From assembly GCA_030645365.1 (NCBI GenBank), contig JAUSMB010000035.1, forward strand, positions 1 through 64,000: a stretch of DNA of 64,000 nucleotides, given 5' to 3'. Positions 1-10,604 of this stretch are shown one piece after another. How positions within the stretch are numbered: the stretch's first letter is position 1; each line of letters starts with the position of its first letter. The notes under the pieces are model-generated. The model searched no databases. It was not told the DNA's origin and was given only the letters and a program-made list of their open reading frames with translations. Both the position numbers and the translations under genes were made by a program. The DNA comes from Rugosibacter sp. Its GTDB lineage: Bacteria > Pseudomonadota > Gammaproteobacteria > Burkholderiales > Rhodocyclaceae.

Positions 1-66
1 GTGGTGACCCGGGCCACGGTATGCTCTGCTCTGCTTCTTGATCCACGTCGAAGCCATGTCGCCCCC
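1..66 (-). ncRNA. ssrA: tmRNA (ssrA), 5' end only
   Basis: The minus strand from 66 down to the window edge begins GGGGGCGACATGGCTTCGAC, continues with GTGG and an AAGCAG, and then forms a CGTGG...CCACG stem. This is the conserved 5' acceptor/D-like part of bacterial tmRNA (family GGGG-N-GA...TTCGACG). tmRNA rescues stalled ribosomes by trans-translation with SmpB. The tag-reading frame and the 3' tRNA-like half lie beyond the window edge. It lies downstream of gph on the same strand. Identification is by motif recognition only. Confidence 0.85.
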
Positions 67-143
67 AGTGGTTGTGTTGCTGTGCGCTTTTTGAATCCGT
101 ATCTGGACAGATGTGGCTAGAAGTGCGAATTGCAAGAGGCATT
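67..143 (-). promoter_or_regulatory. ssrA upstream/leader region
   Basis: This short gap between the gph stop and the tmRNA 5' end should hold the ssrA promoter. On the minus strand TTGCAA (near 130-135) could be a -35 element, but no convincing -10 follows at 17 bp. It contains the small palindrome ATCTGTCCAGAT. Positions 88-109 match an in-frame insertion in the IS5 transposase with one mismatch (see findings). Confidence 0.35.
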
Positions 144-821
144 CTAGCGATTTGACAGGGCAATGCGAAAAATATCTTTGGGTGAGGTGACAATAATGTC
201 AGCACCCCAGGTAGCGATGGTCTTTGCATCGCCCGAATAGCCCCACGTGGCGGCGACTGCTTTCATGCCGGCAGCGTGAGCCGCCAGAATGTCGCGTTCG
301 TCGTCACCGATATAGATGCAATGTTCAGGCTGAATCGTTGCCAGGCGTGCCGCCATGAGCAGGGGGGCAGGATGGGGTTTGGGGTGGGATGCGCTATCAC
401 CGGCTACCAGACAAATTGCCCGATGCTGCAAGCCAAGGCCAGCAATCAGCGGGGCGGCAAAGCGCAGTGCTTTGTTGGTGACAATTCCCCAGGGAATATT
501 CAGGTTATCCAGATGATCAAGGCACTCGGCGATGCCATCAAAAAGCTGGGTTTCGTTGTGAACATTTTTTTCGTACAGCGCAAGAAACTGTTGTTGTGCT
601 GCAAGGTATGCAGGATTTTCCGGGCCGATATTCATGCCAGCAAGAAGCAATCCTTTTGCACCGGCTGAAATGTGGGGGCGCAATTCAGTCAGCGGAAGCG
701 GGGGCAAACCATGTTCACCGCGCAGTTTGTTGAGCGCGCCTGCTAAATCGGGGGCAGTGTCGGCAAGGGTGCCATCAAGATCGAAAAAAATGGCAGGAAT
801 ATTGGTTGTTGCTTCAGTCAT
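144..821 (-). CDS. gph: phosphoglycolate phosphatase (HAD superfamily)
   Basis: This 225-residue HAD-family phosphatase dephosphorylates 2-phosphoglycolate in the cytosol, salvaging a by-product of DNA 3'-end repair or oxygenase activity. HAD motif [10 protein letters not shown] is at residues 14-22, motif II is the Thr in IVTNK, and motif IV is [11 protein letters not shown] chose the ATG at 821 over an upstream GTG at 833; it overlaps the 3' end of ubiG by 8 bp, which implies translational coupling. ubiG-gph is a standard betaproteobacterial pair, and this context supports Gph over other HAD phosphatases. No missing residues were seen. Confidence 0.9.
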   Translation of the reverse strand: MTEATTNIPAIFFDLDGTLADTAPDLAGALNKLRGEHGLPPLPLTELRPHISAGAKGLLLAGMNIGPENPAYLAAQQQFLALYEKNVHNETQLFDGIAECLDHLDNLNIPWGIVTNKALRFAAPLIAGLGLQHRAICLVAGDSASHPKPHPAPLLMAARLATIQPEHCIYIGDDERDILAAHAAGMKAVAATWGYSGDAKTIATWGADIIVTSPKDIFRIALSNR

Positions 822-1509
822 TCCGCTGCGCACGTAACAGATAGTTAATCTGGGTATCGTTTGTCAGGTTGCATTGCCTTGTGAACGGGTTGTAGTTCAA
901 ACCAACGATTTCGGTTATAGCCAGCCCTGCCTGGCGACAATAGGTGGTTAGTTCGGAGGGTTTGATGAAATGGTTGTAGTCATGCGTGCCGCGCGGTAAA
1001 AGCTTGAGAACATACTCAGCACCTAGCACAGCAAGCAACCATGCTTTGGGGTTGCGATTGAGGGTGGAAAAAAACACTTGCCCGCCAGGTTTTGCCAGAT
1101 CAGCACAGGCTTGAACTACGCTCGCCGGGTTTGGAACGTGCTCGAGCATTTCAAGACAGGTGACGGCGTCAAAGCTAGCAGGTGCTTGCATTGCCATTGC
1201 TTCAGCAGCAATGAGCTGGTAATCGACAGTTTGCCCGCTTTCAAGCAAGTGGAGTTTGGCAACCGCTAATGCTTTCTCGGCTAAATCAATTCCGGTGACT
1301 TTGGCCCCAAACGTTGCCATGCCTTCGCTGAGTAAGCCGCCACCACAGCCCACATCGAGTACCTGTTTGCCTTTTAGACTGATATGCCGTTCAATCCACT
1401 CAAGGCGAATAGGGTTGATGTCATGCAGAGGTTTGAATTCCGAATTGGGGTCCCACCAGCGGTGAGCTAGTTCGCCAAATTTCTTTAATTCAGCAGGATC
1501 GGCATTCAT
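814..1509 (-). CDS. ubiG: ubiquinone biosynthesis O-methyltransferase UbiG
   Basis: SAM-dependent O-methyltransferase that performs both O-methylation steps of ubiquinone synthesis at the inner membrane. The N-terminus with [20 protein letters not shown] (residues 11-30) is characteristic of UbiG, and SAM motif [12 protein letters not shown] is at residues 50-60. I chose the ATG at 1509 because GGAG lies about 9 bp upstream. The longer open frame to 1587 reads through the ompA terminator hairpin and is an artefact. Length of 231 residues is normal. Followed by gph with an 8-bp overlap. Confidence 0.95.
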   Translation of the reverse strand: MNADPAELKKFGELAHRWWDPNSEFKPLHDINPIRLEWIERHISLKGKQVLDVGCGGGLLSEGMATFGAKVTGIDLAEKALAVAKLHLLESGQTVDYQLIAAEAMAMQAPASFDAVTCLEMLEHVPNPASVVQACADLAKPGGQVFFSTLNRNPKAWLLAVLGAEYVLKLLPRGTHDYNHFIKPSELTTYCRQAGLAITEIVGLNYNPFTRQCNLTNDTQINYLLRAQRND

Positions 1510-1542
1510 TGATTGCTCCATTCCATTTGCTTTCAGGTTAAC

Positions 1543-1572
1543 AAAAAAAGCCCTGCCAGGCAGGGCTTTTTT
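1543..1572 (-). terminator. rho-independent terminator after ompA
   Basis: Perfect inverted repeat AAGCCCTGCC / GGCAGGGCTT flanked by A and T runs on both sides, 16 bp after the ompA stop. The symmetric A/T tails allow termination in both directions. It separates ompA transcription from ubiG. Confidence 0.9.
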
Positions 1573-1587
1573 AACTGACAGGAGCAA

Positions 1588-2253
1588 TTACTGAGCTTTA
1601 GTACCGATGATTTCGATGTCAACGCGACGATCAGGCTGCAGGCAGGCAATCACTTTTTTGCTCTTCGAGCCTTTGCAATCATCAGGCTTTGTGACAGGCT
1701 GTGTTTCACCCTTGCCTTCGGCAAAGACGCGGTTAGCATCGACACCCTTACCTACCAGGTAAGTTTTGACGGCTGCAGAGCGCTTTTCGGAGAGCTTCTG
1801 GTTGTAGGCATCAGCGCCGAAACGGTCAGCGTGGCCCGTAGCGATAATCACTTCCAGATTGACGCTCTTGATGTCTTCTACGAGTTTGTCTAGTTTGGCC
1901 TTGCCTTCGCTGCGCAAAATAGCCTTGTTAAAGTCGAACAGAGCATCAGCTGACAAAGTCACCTTTTCTGCGGCAGGTTTTGGCGCAGGGGCTGGGGCAG
2001 CAGCAGGCGCGGCGGGAGCAGCGGCAACTTCTTTTTTTACCAGATCCGGATCGCATTCCTCGATTGCCATGGCAGGTGTCCAGTAACCGGTGCGCCAGCA
2101 CAGGCCGGTTCCACTTTTGGCAACGTAGCTACGCTGGTCGATGACATAACCTACGGTTCCAGCAGTATCGATGCCTGGGGTTTGGGCAAAAGCGGTGGCA
2201 GATAAGCCGAGTAATGCGGCTAACAGTACGGAGTATTTAGCATGAGTAATCAT
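1588..2253 (-). CDS. ompA: OmpA-family outer membrane protein
   Basis: Outer-membrane lipid- and peptidoglycan-associated protein of 221 residues. A signal peptide covers residues 1-23 (cleavage after AFA). A short segment with two cysteines (Cys52 and Cys67) follows, then an Ala/Pro-rich hinge (78-95), then the OmpA-like peptidoglycan-binding domain (about 100-220) with GHADRFGADAYNQKLSEKR at 140-158. There is no eight-stranded beta-barrel; this short form is typical of Betaproteobacteria. SD AAAGGA lies 7 bp before the ATG. It is transcribed alone and ends in a strong terminator. Confidence 0.9.
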   Translation of the reverse strand: MITHAKYSVLLAALLGLSATAFAQTPGIDTAGTVGYVIDQRSYVAKSGTGLCWRTGYWTPAMAIEECDPDLVKKEVAAAPAAPAAAPAPAPKPAAEKVTLSADALFDFNKAILRSEGKAKLDKLVEDIKSVNLEVIIATGHADRFGADAYNQKLSEKRSAAVKTYLVGKGVDANRVFAEGKGETQPVTKPDDCKGSKSKKVIACLQPDRRVDIEIIGTKAQ

Positions 2254-2328
2254 GGTGAGTCCTTTATATGGTTAATGAAATGGGTATGGCCAGTAAATGC
2301 CGCCAGTAGTTAAAATCAGGCTTAATTG

Positions 2329-3660
2329 TTAATAGGCTAGGCGATTATGCCATATGTTTGTGCGCGCTAATAGTTGCTGTATCTCAATGTTTGATGGCAG
2401 GCCATTTTGCATCTGGAGTTTTCCCGCGACCCAAGTATGGGTAACGTTATCTCTTCCTGCAGTGTAGACAAGATGAGAGGCGGGGTCAAAGCAGGGTTGC
2501 AGCATCCAGTCATCGAGGCGGACGGCACAAAGGTCGGCTGCTTTGCCTGGAAGCAAAGATCCAATCTGCTGATCAAGCCCTAAAGCGCTAGCGCCATTAA
2601 GCGTGGCTGCCTGTAGTGCCTGATGGGCCGTGAGTAGTGTTGCATCTTCATTCACTCCTTTAGCCAGCAGGGTTGATAGTCGCATTTCTTGAAAAATGTC
2701 GAGTCGATTATTAGAGGCGGCGCTATCTGTGCCTAGCCCAAAGTTGATTCCTCGTTGGTGTATGGGTTTTATGTTGGGAATGCCGCTGCCTAGCTTGAGG
2801 TTCGATGTGGGGCAAAAGGCAATGTGACAGCCTGTGAGGCTTAATTGATCAATTTCAGCGGCTTCGAGATGTACGGCGTGGACGGCGATGAATTGCGGCC
2901 CTAGCAAGCCGAGCGTGTGCAGCCTTTGCATAGGGCGAACCCCGTACTGTGTGATGCTTTCTGCAATCTCATGCCGAGTTTCGTGTAAGTGGGTGTGGAT
3001 CGGAATTTCCAGCTGGGCGGATAGCGTGGCGATTTTTTCGAAGGTTTTGTCGGAGACGGTGTAGGGTGCGTGTGGTGCGAGGCAAAAGCTTAGTAGAGGA
3101 TAGTCTTTGCACGCGTCACGCAAGGCGAGCCCTTTGGCGAGGTAGTCGTCTGCGTCTGCTGCGTAGTTGGTGGGGTGGTCCAGTACAACGAGACCTAGCG
3201 CTGCACGCATGCCGGATTGGCGCACGGCATCGGCTGCGGCCGCCGGAAAAAAGTACATGTCGTTAAAGGTTGTGATGCCGCCGCGCAACATTTCAGCACA
3301 AGCGAGCAACGTACCTGTATGGACGAAATCAGCGCTGAGGTGGCGGGCTTCGGCGGGCCAGATATGCTCAGATAGCCAGGTATTTAATGGTAAATCGTCA
3401 GCGTAACCACGCAAAAGTGACATGGCGGCGTGGGTATGCAGGTTAACTAATCCTGGTAATAGGACATGGCTGGGTAGCTCAACTTCCTCACGTGGTGAAT
3501 AAAGTTTTAACGCCTTCTCGCAAGGTAACAGGTCAACAATGCAGCCATCATTTATTGCCAGGGCGTGGTCGGACAAGGTGACGCCAGTGGGCTCAATCGG
3601 GATGATCCATTTTGGGTAAATCAGCAGGTCGATCGCTACTTGTGAGTTTTCTGGGTTCAT
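2329..3660 (-). CDS. mtaD: TRZ/ATZ-family hydrolase, probable 5-methylthioadenosine/S-adenosylhomocysteine deaminase
   Basis: Amidohydrolase of about 443 residues that deaminates methylthioadenosine and S-adenosylhomocysteine, linking SAM waste recycling to ubiG-type methylation. The metal ligands are visible: LVNLHTHAAMS near the N-terminus, THLHETRHE, AVHAVHLEAAE and LGTDSAASNNRLDIFQEM. I chose the ATG at 3660; a TTG twelve bases upstream is possible and no clear SD supports either. The order mtaD-(ompA)-ubiG-gph opposite gyrA is conserved in this class. Substrate within the TRZ/ATZ family is inferred from that context. Confidence 0.85.
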   Translation of the reverse strand: MNPENSQVAIDLLIYPKWIIPIEPTGVTLSDHALAINDGCIVDLLPCEKALKLYSPREEVELPSHVLLPGLVNLHTHAAMSLLRGYADDLPLNTWLSEHIWPAEARHLSADFVHTGTLLACAEMLRGGITTFNDMYFFPAAAADAVRQSGMRAALGLVVLDHPTNYAADADDYLAKGLALRDACKDYPLLSFCLAPHAPYTVSDKTFEKIATLSAQLEIPIHTHLHETRHEIAESITQYGVRPMQRLHTLGLLGPQFIAVHAVHLEAAEIDQLSLTGCHIAFCPTSNLKLGSGIPNIKPIHQRGINFGLGTDSAASNNRLDIFQEMRLSTLLAKGVNEDATLLTAHQALQAATLNGASALGLDQQIGSLLPGKAADLCAVRLDDWMLQPCFDPASHLVYTAGRDNVTHTWVAGKLQMQNGLPSNIEIQQLLARTNIWHNRLAY

Positions 3661-3775
3661 GTCTGAATTCAATCAGATTCAGGCCATTCAGACAACTGTT
3701 AGGTTGGCCCATGCATGCTAAAATCGCCAGCTTTTATCGCTATCGCCTTGCCATTTATGGGTAAAGGCCGCCCAC

Positions 3776-6391
3776 ATGACTTCGTTCGCAAAAGAAACTT
3801 TACCCATCAGCCTAGAAGAGGAAATGCGTCACTCTTATCTCGATTACGCCATGAGCGTGATTGTGGGCCGGGCGCTCCCCGATGTGCGAGATGGTCTCAA
3901 GCCGGTGCATCGTCGTGTGTTGTTCGCCATGCACGAGCTTTCCAACGACTGGAACAGGGCGTATAAGAAGTCGGCGCGTATTGTCGGTGACGTGATTGGT
4001 AAATACCATCCGCACGGTGATACAGCTGTTTATGACACGATCGTTCGCATGGCGCAGAATTTTTCACTGCGTTACATGCTGGTTGATGGGCAAGGTAACT
4101 TTGGTTCGGTGGACGGCGATAACGCCGCTGCCATGCGGTACACCGAGATACGCATGGCGCGTATCGGCCACGAGTTGCTGATCGATATTGATAAGGAAAC
4201 CGTTGATTTTGGTCCGAACTATGATGGCTCGGAGCAAGAGCCTCTGGTCATGCCTGCTCGAATTCCCAATCTGCTCATTAATGGTTCGTCAGGCATTGCC
4301 GTTGGCATGGCGACCAACATTCCGCCACACAATCTGAATGAGGTGGTTGAAGCCTGTTTGGCTTTGCTGGCGAATCCTGCGATGACGATTGAAGAATTGA
4401 TTGCCGTCATACCAGCGCCGGATTTTCCCACTGCGGCTTTGATTTATGGCGTTTCCGGTGTGCGCGATGGTTACATGACGGGGCGTGGCCGGGTGATCAT
4501 GCGTGCGCGCACGCATATTGAAGACATTGAGCGTAATGGTCGGCAGGCCATTATCGTTGACGAGCTACCTTACCAGGTTAACAAAAAGACGCTGCAGGAG
4601 AAAATCGCCGAACTGGTACATGAAAAGAAAATAGAAGGCATCGCGCACATTCAGGATGAGTCGGATAAATCTGGCATGCGCCTGGTGATCGAGTTAAAGC
4701 GCGGTGAAGTGCCCGAAGTAATTCTTAATCATTTATACAAACAGACGCAGCTGCAAGATACGTTCGGCATGAATATGGTGGCCTTGGTTGATGGTCGGCC
4801 ACGGTTGCTTAATCTGAAGGAAATGCTGGAGTGCTTTCTTAGCCACCGGCGCGAAGTGGTTACGCGGCGCACAGTGTTTGAGTTACGCAAGGCGCGCGAG
4901 CGCGGGCACATTCTTGAAGGTTTGGCCGTTGCCTTGTCGAATGTGGATGAAATCATCGCGCTCATTAAAGCAGCACAGACGCCAGTTGAAGCCAAGCGTG
5001 GCCTGATGGGCCGCATCTGGCGCTCCGAGCTGGTTGAGGGCATGCTGGAACGCGCGTCCGCACAAGTTTCGCGGCCTGATGGCCTGGCGCCTGAATTTGG
5101 CATGTCGCCAGATGGTTATTTGTTGTCGGATGTGCAAGCACAGGCGATTCTTGAGCTGCGTCTTCAGCGCTTGACCGGCCTTGAGCAAGACAAAATTGTC
5201 AGCGAGTATCGCGAGGTGATGGCACAGATTCTGGACTTGCTCGACATCCTGGCTCGCCCTGAGCGTATTACCGCCATCATTGGCGAAGAGCTGGCCGCGA
5301 TCAAAACGCAATATGGCGATGCACGACGTTCAGAAATCGTCTTCGATACCGCAGATATCAGCCTCGAAGACCTGATCGTGCGCGAAGACATGGTGGTGAC
5401 GCTATCGCATACCGGCTACATCAAGCGCCAGCCGCTGGCGGTCTACCAGTCGCAAAAGCGCGGTGGGCGCGGCAAGCAGGCGGCGGCGGTCAAGGATGAC
5501 GATTTTGTCGACCGCCTGTTCATCGCCAATACCCACGATTACATTTTGTGCTTCTCGAGTCGTGGCCGTGTGTATTGGCTGAAGGTGTACGAAACGCCGG
5601 AAGGCGCGCGCAACTCGCGTGGCAAACCCATCATCAATTATTTCCCGCTGGAAAAGGATGAAAAGATTACCGCCATCCTGCCGGTTAAGGAATTCGACGA
5701 GCAGCATTTCGTTTTCATGGCCACGGGCATGGGCACGGTGAAGAAGACGCCGCTGACCAGCTTTGCCAATCCGCGCAAGGCCGGCATCATCGCAGTGGGC
5801 CTGGATGATGGCGATCACCTGATCGGCGTGGCGATTACCAACGGCCAATGCGACGTGATGTTGTTCTCGGACGCGGGTAAGGCGGTGCGTTTTGCCGAAG
5901 ATGATGTGCGTCCCATGGGACGTGAAGCGCGCGGCGTGCGCGGCATGATGCTGGAAGATGGGCAGAAGCTCATTTCCATGCTGGTCGCCGATAGTGAGGA
6001 ATGGGCAGTGCTGACGGCGACTGAAAATGGGTATGGCAAACGCACGCCGATTGCCGAATATACCCGCCATGGCCGTGGCACCAAGGGCATGATTGCGATC
6101 CAGACTTCCGAGCGCAATGGCCGCGTGGTGGCGGCGGTGTTGTCCGCCCCGGGCGAAACTCGCGAAGAGATTATGCTGATTTCTACCGGTGGTGTGCTGA
6201 TCCGCACGCGGGTGAATGATATCCGCGTCATGGGCCGCTCGACCCAGGGCGTGACGCTGATCAATCTCGACAAGGGCACTTTCCTTGCCGGTCTCGAAAA
6301 AGTGGTCGAGGCTGAAGAGGAGGGTGATGTGGGTGATGCGGGCGATGGCGTAGTCGAAGGCGAGGATGGCGCGGAGAGCAGTGAGAAATGA
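3776..6391 (+). CDS. gyrA: DNA gyrase subunit A
   Basis: Type IIA topoisomerase breakage-reunion subunit; with GyrB it introduces negative supercoils. Catalytic tyrosine is Tyr122 ([10 protein letters not shown]), and the GyrA box QKRGGRGK lies near residue 560, before the beta-pinwheel C-terminal domain. The quinolone region reads [15 protein letters not shown], with Thr83 and Asp87; Thr is a common wild-type residue there. The C-terminal tail is acidic (residues about 845-871). At 871 residues it has normal length. It is divergent from mtaD and heads the cluster leading to serC, 52 bp downstream. Confidence 0.98.
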   Translation: MTSFAKETLPISLEEEMRHSYLDYAMSVIVGRALPDVRDGLKPVHRRVLFAMHELSNDWNRAYKKSARIVGDVIGKYHPHGDTAVYDTIVRMAQNFSLRYMLVDGQGNFGSVDGDNAAAMRYTEIRMARIGHELLIDIDKETVDFGPNYDGSEQEPLVMPARIPNLLINGSSGIAVGMATNIPPHNLNEVVEACLALLANPAMTIEELIAVIPAPDFPTAALIYGVSGVRDGYMTGRGRVIMRARTHIEDIERNGRQAIIVDELPYQVNKKTLQEKIAELVHEKKIEGIAHIQDESDKSGMRLVIELKRGEVPEVILNHLYKQTQLQDTFGMNMVALVDGRPRLLNLKEMLECFLSHRREVVTRRTVFELRKARERGHILEGLAVALSNVDEIIALIKAAQTPVEAKRGLMGRIWRSELVEGMLERASAQVSRPDGLAPEFGMSPDGYLLSDVQAQAILELRLQRLTGLEQDKIVSEYREVMAQILDLLDILARPERITAIIGEELAAIKTQYGDARRSEIVFDTADISLEDLIVREDMVVTLSHTGYIKRQPLAVYQSQKRGGRGKQAAAVKDDDFVDRLFIANTHDYILCFSSRGRVYWLKVYETPEGARNSRGKPIINYFPLEKDEKITAILPVKEFDEQHFVFMATGMGTVKKTPLTSFANPRKAGIIAVGLDDGDHLIGVAITNGQCDVMLFSDAGKAVRFAEDDVRPMGREARGVRGMMLEDGQKLISMLVADSEEWAVLTATENGYGKRTPIAEYTRHGRGTKGMIAIQTSERNGRVVAAVLSAPGETREEIMLISTGGVLIRTRVNDIRVMGRSTQGVTLINLDKGTFLAGLEKVVEAEEEGDVGDAGDGVVEGEDGAESSEK

Positions 6392-6443
6392 GCAGTCGTT
6401 CTGAGCGTCATGCTGCCGCGCCTTGCCCTCAACAGAATCGGGA

Positions 6444-7550
6444 ATGGTGGCCTTGAGCCGGGTCTTCAACTTCAGCGCCGGCCCTGCCGTGCTACCGGAG
6501 GAAGTGCTGCGCCAGGCGGCGGCGGAGATGCTCGACTGGCACGGCTCGGGTATGTCGGTGATGGAAATGAGCCATCGCGGCAAGGAATTCACGGGCATCA
6601 TCGCCCAGGCGGAAGCCGACTTGCGCGAACTGCTGGCGGTGCCCGCCAACTACAAAATATTATTCATGCAAGGCGGAGCGATTGCCGAAAACGCCATCAT
6701 TCCGATGAATCTGCTCGGCGCGCGGAAGGCTGCCGACTACGTCGTGACCGGCTCGTGGTCGGTGAAGTCCTTCAAGGAGGCGAAGAAGTATTGCACGCCG
6801 CATCTCGCGGCCGGTGCGCTGCAGGGCCCCTTTCTCGCCGTGCCGCCAGCGCCGACTTTTGATCTCTCCGCCGATCCGGCCTACCTGTTCATCTGCACTA
6901 ACGAAACCATCGACGGTGTCGAGTGCCATGAACTGCCCGACATGCGCGCGCTGGGCCGGCCTGACCTGCCATTGGTCGCCGACCTTTCCTCGCACATCTT
7001 GTCGCGGCCTATCGACGTTTCGCGCTACGGGCTGATTTTCGGTGGCGCGCAGAAGAACATCGGCCCTGCCGGCCTGACCCTGGTGGTTGTGCGCGATGAC
7101 CTGCTTGACCGCGCCTTGCCGATTTGCCCTTCGGCCTTCGAGTTCAAGACCGTGGCCGAACATGGCTCGATGTACAACACGCCGCCGACCTATGCCATTT
7201 ACATCGCCGGCCTGGTTTTCCAGTGGCTCAAGCGCCAGGGTGGGCTGCCGGCCATGGAAGCGCGCAATATCGCCAAGGCCGAGTTGCTGTATGGCTATCT
7301 GGATTCGACGGATTTTTACCAGACCCACGTAGAAAAGGCTTTCCGCTCGCGCATGAACGTGCCTTTCTTTCTGCGCGATGAGTCGCTGAACGAAGACTTT
7401 CTGTCCGGCGCGAAAGCAGCGGGCCTGCTCCAGCTGAAGGGACACAAGTCGGTCGGCGGCATGCGCGCCTCGATCTACAACGCCATGCCCATTGAAGGCG
7501 TGCAGGCCCTGGTGACTTACCTGAAGGAGTTCGAGCGCACCCATGGCTAA
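6444..7550 (+). CDS. serC: phosphoserine aminotransferase
   Basis: PLP-dependent class V aminotransferase converting 3-phosphohydroxypyruvate to phosphoserine, with a second role in pyridoxine synthesis. It starts [16 protein letters not shown] and carries the PLP lysine at about residue 204 ([12 protein letters not shown]). I chose the ATG at 6444 (368 residues) because upstream TTG codons add non-conserved sequence. Its stop overlaps the pheA start by 8 bp (ATGGCTAA). A copy of the dispersed repeat (6836-6860) encodes the AVPPAPTF segment. Confidence 0.95.
   Translation: MVALSRVFNFSAGPAVLPEEVLRQAAAEMLDWHGSGMSVMEMSHRGKEFTGIIAQAEADLRELLAVPANYKILFMQGGAIAENAIIPMNLLGARKAADYVVTGSWSVKSFKEAKKYCTPHLAAGALQGPFLAVPPAPTFDLSADPAYLFICTNETIDGVECHELPDMRALGRPDLPLVADLSSHILSRPIDVSRYGLIFGGAQKNIGPAGLTLVVVRDDLLDRALPICPSAFEFKTVAEHGSMYNTPPTYAIYIAGLVFQWLKRQGGLPAMEARNIAKAELLYGYLDSTDFYQTHVEKAFRSRMNVPFFLRDESLNEDFLSGAKAAGLLQLKGHKSVGGMRASIYNAMPIEGVQALVTYLKEFERTHG
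6836..6860 (-). repeat. dispersed 25-bp repeat, copy in serC
   Basis: Reverse-complement copy of the window-wide repeat (core TCGGCGCTGG preceded by AAAAG). It reads CGCCG TGCCGCCAGCG CCGACTTTT, with three mismatches to consensus, all in the TRAT part. In serC it is translated in the frame A-V-P-P-A-P-T-F. Confidence 0.6.
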
Positions 7551-8622
7551 CGAAGAAGAACTGGGCAAGCTGCGCGTCGGTATCGACGCTATTGACAGCG
7601 AACTGTTGCGTCTGATCAACGAGCGGGCCAGGCTGGCCCAGCGCGTCGGCGAGATCAAGCAGGGCAACATCTATCGCCCGGAGCGCGAGGCGCAGGTGCT
7701 GCGCCGCGTGGCTGAGACAAATCCCGGCCCGCTCCCGGCAGTGGCCATGCAGCGCATCGTGCGCGAAGTCATGTCCGCCTGCCTGTCGCTGGAACAGCCG
7801 CTGACCATTGCCTATCTCGGCCCGGCGGGCACCTATTCCGAAGCGGCTGTACGCAAGCACTTCGGCGGCGCGCCGACCTTGTTGTCGTGTGCCGCGATCG
7901 ACGACGTTTTCCGCGCAGTTGAATCCGGCAATGCCCCTTACGGCGTGGTGCCGGTGGAAAATTCCACCGAAGGCGCCGTCGGCCGCTCGCTGGACCTGCT
8001 GCTGTCCTCACCGTTGATGATCTGCGGCGAGGTGACCCTGCCCATCCACCACAACCTGATGGGCAAGGTCGACTCGTCGGGCGAAGTGCAGTGTGTGTAT
8101 TCTCATGCCCAGTCGCTGGCTCAGTGCCACGAGTGGTTGAACCGCAAGCTGCCGAACGTGCCGCGTGTTGCCGTGGCCAGCAATGCCGAGGCGGCGCGAC
8201 TGGCGGCAAGCGAAGCAGGGGCAGCAGCCATCGCCGGTGAGGCAGCCGCAGCGCTCTACGGGTTGCCCATACTGGCCGCCAACATCGAGGACGACCCGAA
8301 CAACACGACGCGCTTCGTCATCATCGCCGAGCATGACGCCGCGCCTTCCGGTGCGGATAAAACCTCGCTGATCTGTTCGACCCTGAACCGCCCCGGCGCG
8401 ATCCATCACCTGCTGGCGCCCTTCGCCGACAACGGTGTTTCGATGAGCCGCCTCGAATCCCGCCCGGCACGCCGGTTGGGTGGCAACCATTGGGAATATG
8501 TTTTCTATATCGACATCGAAGGCCATCAAGACGAACCAGCGGTGGCGAGTGCCCTGGCCGGACTGGAGAGCCGCGCCGGTTTCGTCAAGCGTCTCGGCTC
8601 TTACCCCAAAGCGGTCTACTGA
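7543..8622 (+). CDS. pheA: bifunctional chorismate mutase / prephenate dehydratase
   Basis: The P-protein of phenylalanine synthesis converts chorismate to prephenate and then to phenylpyruvate. Three domains are seen in order: AroQ chorismate mutase (about 1-85; [19 protein letters not shown]), prephenate dehydratase (about 88-270; [14 protein letters not shown] and the TRF motif in NTTRFVII), and an ACT domain (about 275-359; [10 protein letters not shown]), which gives feedback inhibition by phenylalanine. Length of 359 is standard. Coupled to serC upstream by an 8-bp overlap; hisC follows after 6 bp. Confidence 0.96.
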   Translation: MANEEELGKLRVGIDAIDSELLRLINERARLAQRVGEIKQGNIYRPEREAQVLRRVAETNPGPLPAVAMQRIVREVMSACLSLEQPLTIAYLGPAGTYSEAAVRKHFGGAPTLLSCAAIDDVFRAVESGNAPYGVVPVENSTEGAVGRSLDLLLSSPLMICGEVTLPIHHNLMGKVDSSGEVQCVYSHAQSLAQCHEWLNRKLPNVPRVAVASNAEAARLAASEAGAAAIAGEAAAALYGLPILAANIEDDPNNTTRFVIIAEHDAAPSGADKTSLICSTLNRPGAIHHLLAPFADNGVSMSRLESRPARRLGGNHWEYVFYIDIEGHQDEPAVASALAGLESRAGFVKRLGSYPKAVY

Positions 8623-8628
8623 GGTTTC

Positions 8629-9726
8629 ATGATGAGCACGGCATCCCAGGCATTGCCTTATATCCGCGGCATTTCCCCGTATCTTCCGGGCAAACCGATT
8701 ACCCAGTTGTCGCGTGAAATGGGTATTCCGCAGGAACAAATCATCAAGCTGGCGTCGAATGAAAATCCGCTGGGCATGAGCCCGCTGGCGCGGCGGGCCA
8801 TCGAAGCGGCGCTCGTCGGCGCCGAGCGTTACCCGGACCAGTTCGAGTTGATCGCCGCGCTGGCCGAGCGTCATGGCGTGACGGCGGAGCAGGTTGTGTT
8901 AGGCAATGGCTCGAATGACCTGCTTGATCTGGTGGCGCGCGCATTCCTCTCGGCAGGGCGCTCCAGTGTGGTCGCGGAATATGCGTTTGCCATTTATGCG
9001 CTGGTCACTGAAATCACCGGTGGCGCGACCATTGTCGCAGCGGCAAAACACTACGGCCATGACCCGGTGACGCTGTTGGCAGCCATCCGTCCGGATACGC
9101 GCGTGCTGTGGATCGCCAATCCGAACAATCCGACGGGCACATTTTTGCCGTATGCCGATGTCCGTGCGTTGATCGAGCGTATTCCGCCGCATGTCGTGGT
9201 GGTGCTGGATGAGGCTTACACCGAATATCTGCCACCGGCCGAGCGGGTGGACAGCGTCGCCTGGGTCAGGGATTTCCCGAACCTGGTGGTGACCCGCACA
9301 TTCTCCAAAATCTACGGGCTGGCCGGGTTGCGCGTGGGCTATGCGGTGGCGCATGCCGCAGTCGCCGATCTGATGAACCGTGTGCGCCAGCCATTCAATG
9401 TCGGCAATCTCGGCTTGGCCGCGGCGCTGGCCGCGCTGGACGACCATCTGTTTCTGGCTGAAAGCTACACGCTCAACCGTCAGGGCATGGAGCAGCTCAT
9501 CAGTGGGGTGAAGCATCTGGGCGTGGAACATATTCCATCGCATGGCAATTTCATCACCATCGCCGTGCCCGATGGCGCGGCCATCAACCAGCGCCTGCTC
9601 AAACAGGGCGTGATCGTGCGGCCGCTGGGCGGCTATGGCATGCCCAATCATTTGCGCGTGACCATCGGCCGCGAAACGGAAAACCAGCGTTTTCTCGCGT
9701 CGCTGGAAAAAGCCCTGCACGGATGA
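8629..9726 (+). CDS. hisC: histidinol-phosphate aminotransferase
   Basis: PLP-dependent class II aminotransferase of 365 residues. It begins IRGISPYLPGKPI, has SNENPLGMSP and the PLP lysine at about 227 (TRTFSKIYGLAGLRVGYAV). Its position between pheA and tyrA is common in Betaproteobacteria. The enzyme may therefore also transaminate aromatic keto acids (phenylpyruvate, hydroxyphenylpyruvate), which is inferred. Its stop overlaps the tyrA ATG by 4 bp (ATGA). Confidence 0.93.
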   Translation: MMSTASQALPYIRGISPYLPGKPITQLSREMGIPQEQIIKLASNENPLGMSPLARRAIEAALVGAERYPDQFELIAALAERHGVTAEQVVLGNGSNDLLDLVARAFLSAGRSSVVAEYAFAIYALVTEITGGATIVAAAKHYGHDPVTLLAAIRPDTRVLWIANPNNPTGTFLPYADVRALIERIPPHVVVVLDEAYTEYLPPAERVDSVAWVRDFPNLVVTRTFSKIYGLAGLRVGYAVAHAAVADLMNRVRQPFNVGNLGLAAALAALDDHLFLAESYTLNRQGMEQLISGVKHLGVEHIPSHGNFITIAVPDGAAINQRLLKQGVIVRPLGGYGMPNHLRVTIGRETENQRFLASLEKALHG

Positions 9727-10604
9727 TGCTGAAAAAAGTCGTCGTCTGTGGTGTCGGGCTGATTGGCGGCTCGTTTGCGCTGGCGCTCAAGACAGCCGGC
9801 GCGGTCGGTGAAGTGGTTGGCCTTGGCCGCAGGCAGGCGTCATTGGTCGCGGCGCAACAGCGCGGCGTGATTGACCGCATCGCCAGCGATTGGGCGGATG
9901 CCTTGCAGGATGCCGATCTGGTGTTTCTGGCTATGCCCGTGGGGCAGATGTTGCCGGTGATGCAGGCGCTAGCGCTGCATTTGCCGCCAGATGCCATCGT
10001 GACTGATGGCGGCAGCACCAAACTGGATGTGGCCGCTGCGGCGCGGATCGCATTCGGCGAAAAAATCGCCCAGTTTGTGCCGGGGCATCCGATTGCGGGT
10101 GCCGAAAAAAGCGGGGTCGAGGCCGCCCAGGCCAATCTCTTTCAGGACAAGCGCGTGGTGTTGACGCCGCTGGCGGAAAATTCTGTAGCACGGGTCGCGC
10201 TCGTGCAGCGTGCCTGGGAAGCCTGTGGCGCGCAGGTGTCTCAACTGGATGCCGCAGCCCATGACCAGATATTTGCTGCGGTCAGCCACCTGCCGCATTT
10301 GCTGGCTTTTGCGCTGGTGCATGAATTCGCCCAGCGCACGGATGCCGACCAACTGTTTGGCTTCGCCGCTGGCGGCTTCCGCGATTTCACGCGCATTGCC
10401 AGCAGCCATCCGGAAATGTGGCGTGACATCTGCCTGGCCAACCGCGCTGCGCTGCTGGTTGAACTGGATGCCTATATGGCCGAATTGATGCGCACCCGCA
10501 GTTTGCTAGCCGGAGCGGATGCCCAAGGTTTGCAGGCCATGTTCGACACCGCGCGCACGCGCCGCGATGCGTGGCTCGATAGTCTCACACCCCCAGGAGA
10601 ATGA
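9723..10604 (+). CDS. tyrA: prephenate dehydrogenase
   Basis: NAD(P)-dependent oxidative decarboxylation of prephenate (or arogenate) in tyrosine synthesis. The Rossmann motif [16 protein letters not shown] is at the N-terminus and the family motif [12 protein letters not shown] near residues 119-130. At 293 residues it is the monofunctional short form, without a chorismate mutase or ACT domain. It is coupled to hisC and to aroA-cmk by 4-bp ATGA overlaps on both sides. Confidence 0.94.
   Translation: MMLKKVVVCGVGLIGGSFALALKTAGAVGEVVGLGRRQASLVAAQQRGVIDRIASDWADALQDADLVFLAMPVGQMLPVMQALALHLPPDAIVTDGGSTKLDVAAAARIAFGEKIAQFVPGHPIAGAEKSGVEAAQANLFQDKRVVLTPLAENSVARVALVQRAWEACGAQVSQLDAAAHDQIFAAVSHLPHLLAFALVHEFAQRTDADQLFGFAAGGFRDFTRIASSHPEMWRDICLANRAALLVELDAYMAELMRTRSLLAGADAQGLQAMFDTARTRRDAWLDSLTPPGE

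Noticed and set aside
1510-1587. Longer N-terminus for ubiG
   Set aside because: It would be translated from the ompA terminator hairpin; the SD supports the ATG at 1509.
4022-4036. GyrA Thr83 as a quinolone-resistance mutation
   Set aside because: Thr is the natural residue in many proteobacteria; nothing here shows a mutation.
4402-4425. Possible further repeat copy in gyrA (TGCCGTCATACCAGCG then CCGGATTTT)
   Set aside because: Only about 19 of 25 positions match and the PAPDFPT peptide is constrained by GyrA itself.
5402-6649. Long open frame antisense to gyrA (415 codons)
   Set aside because: Shadow of a GC-biased coding strand; His/Arg-rich composition and no recognisable family.
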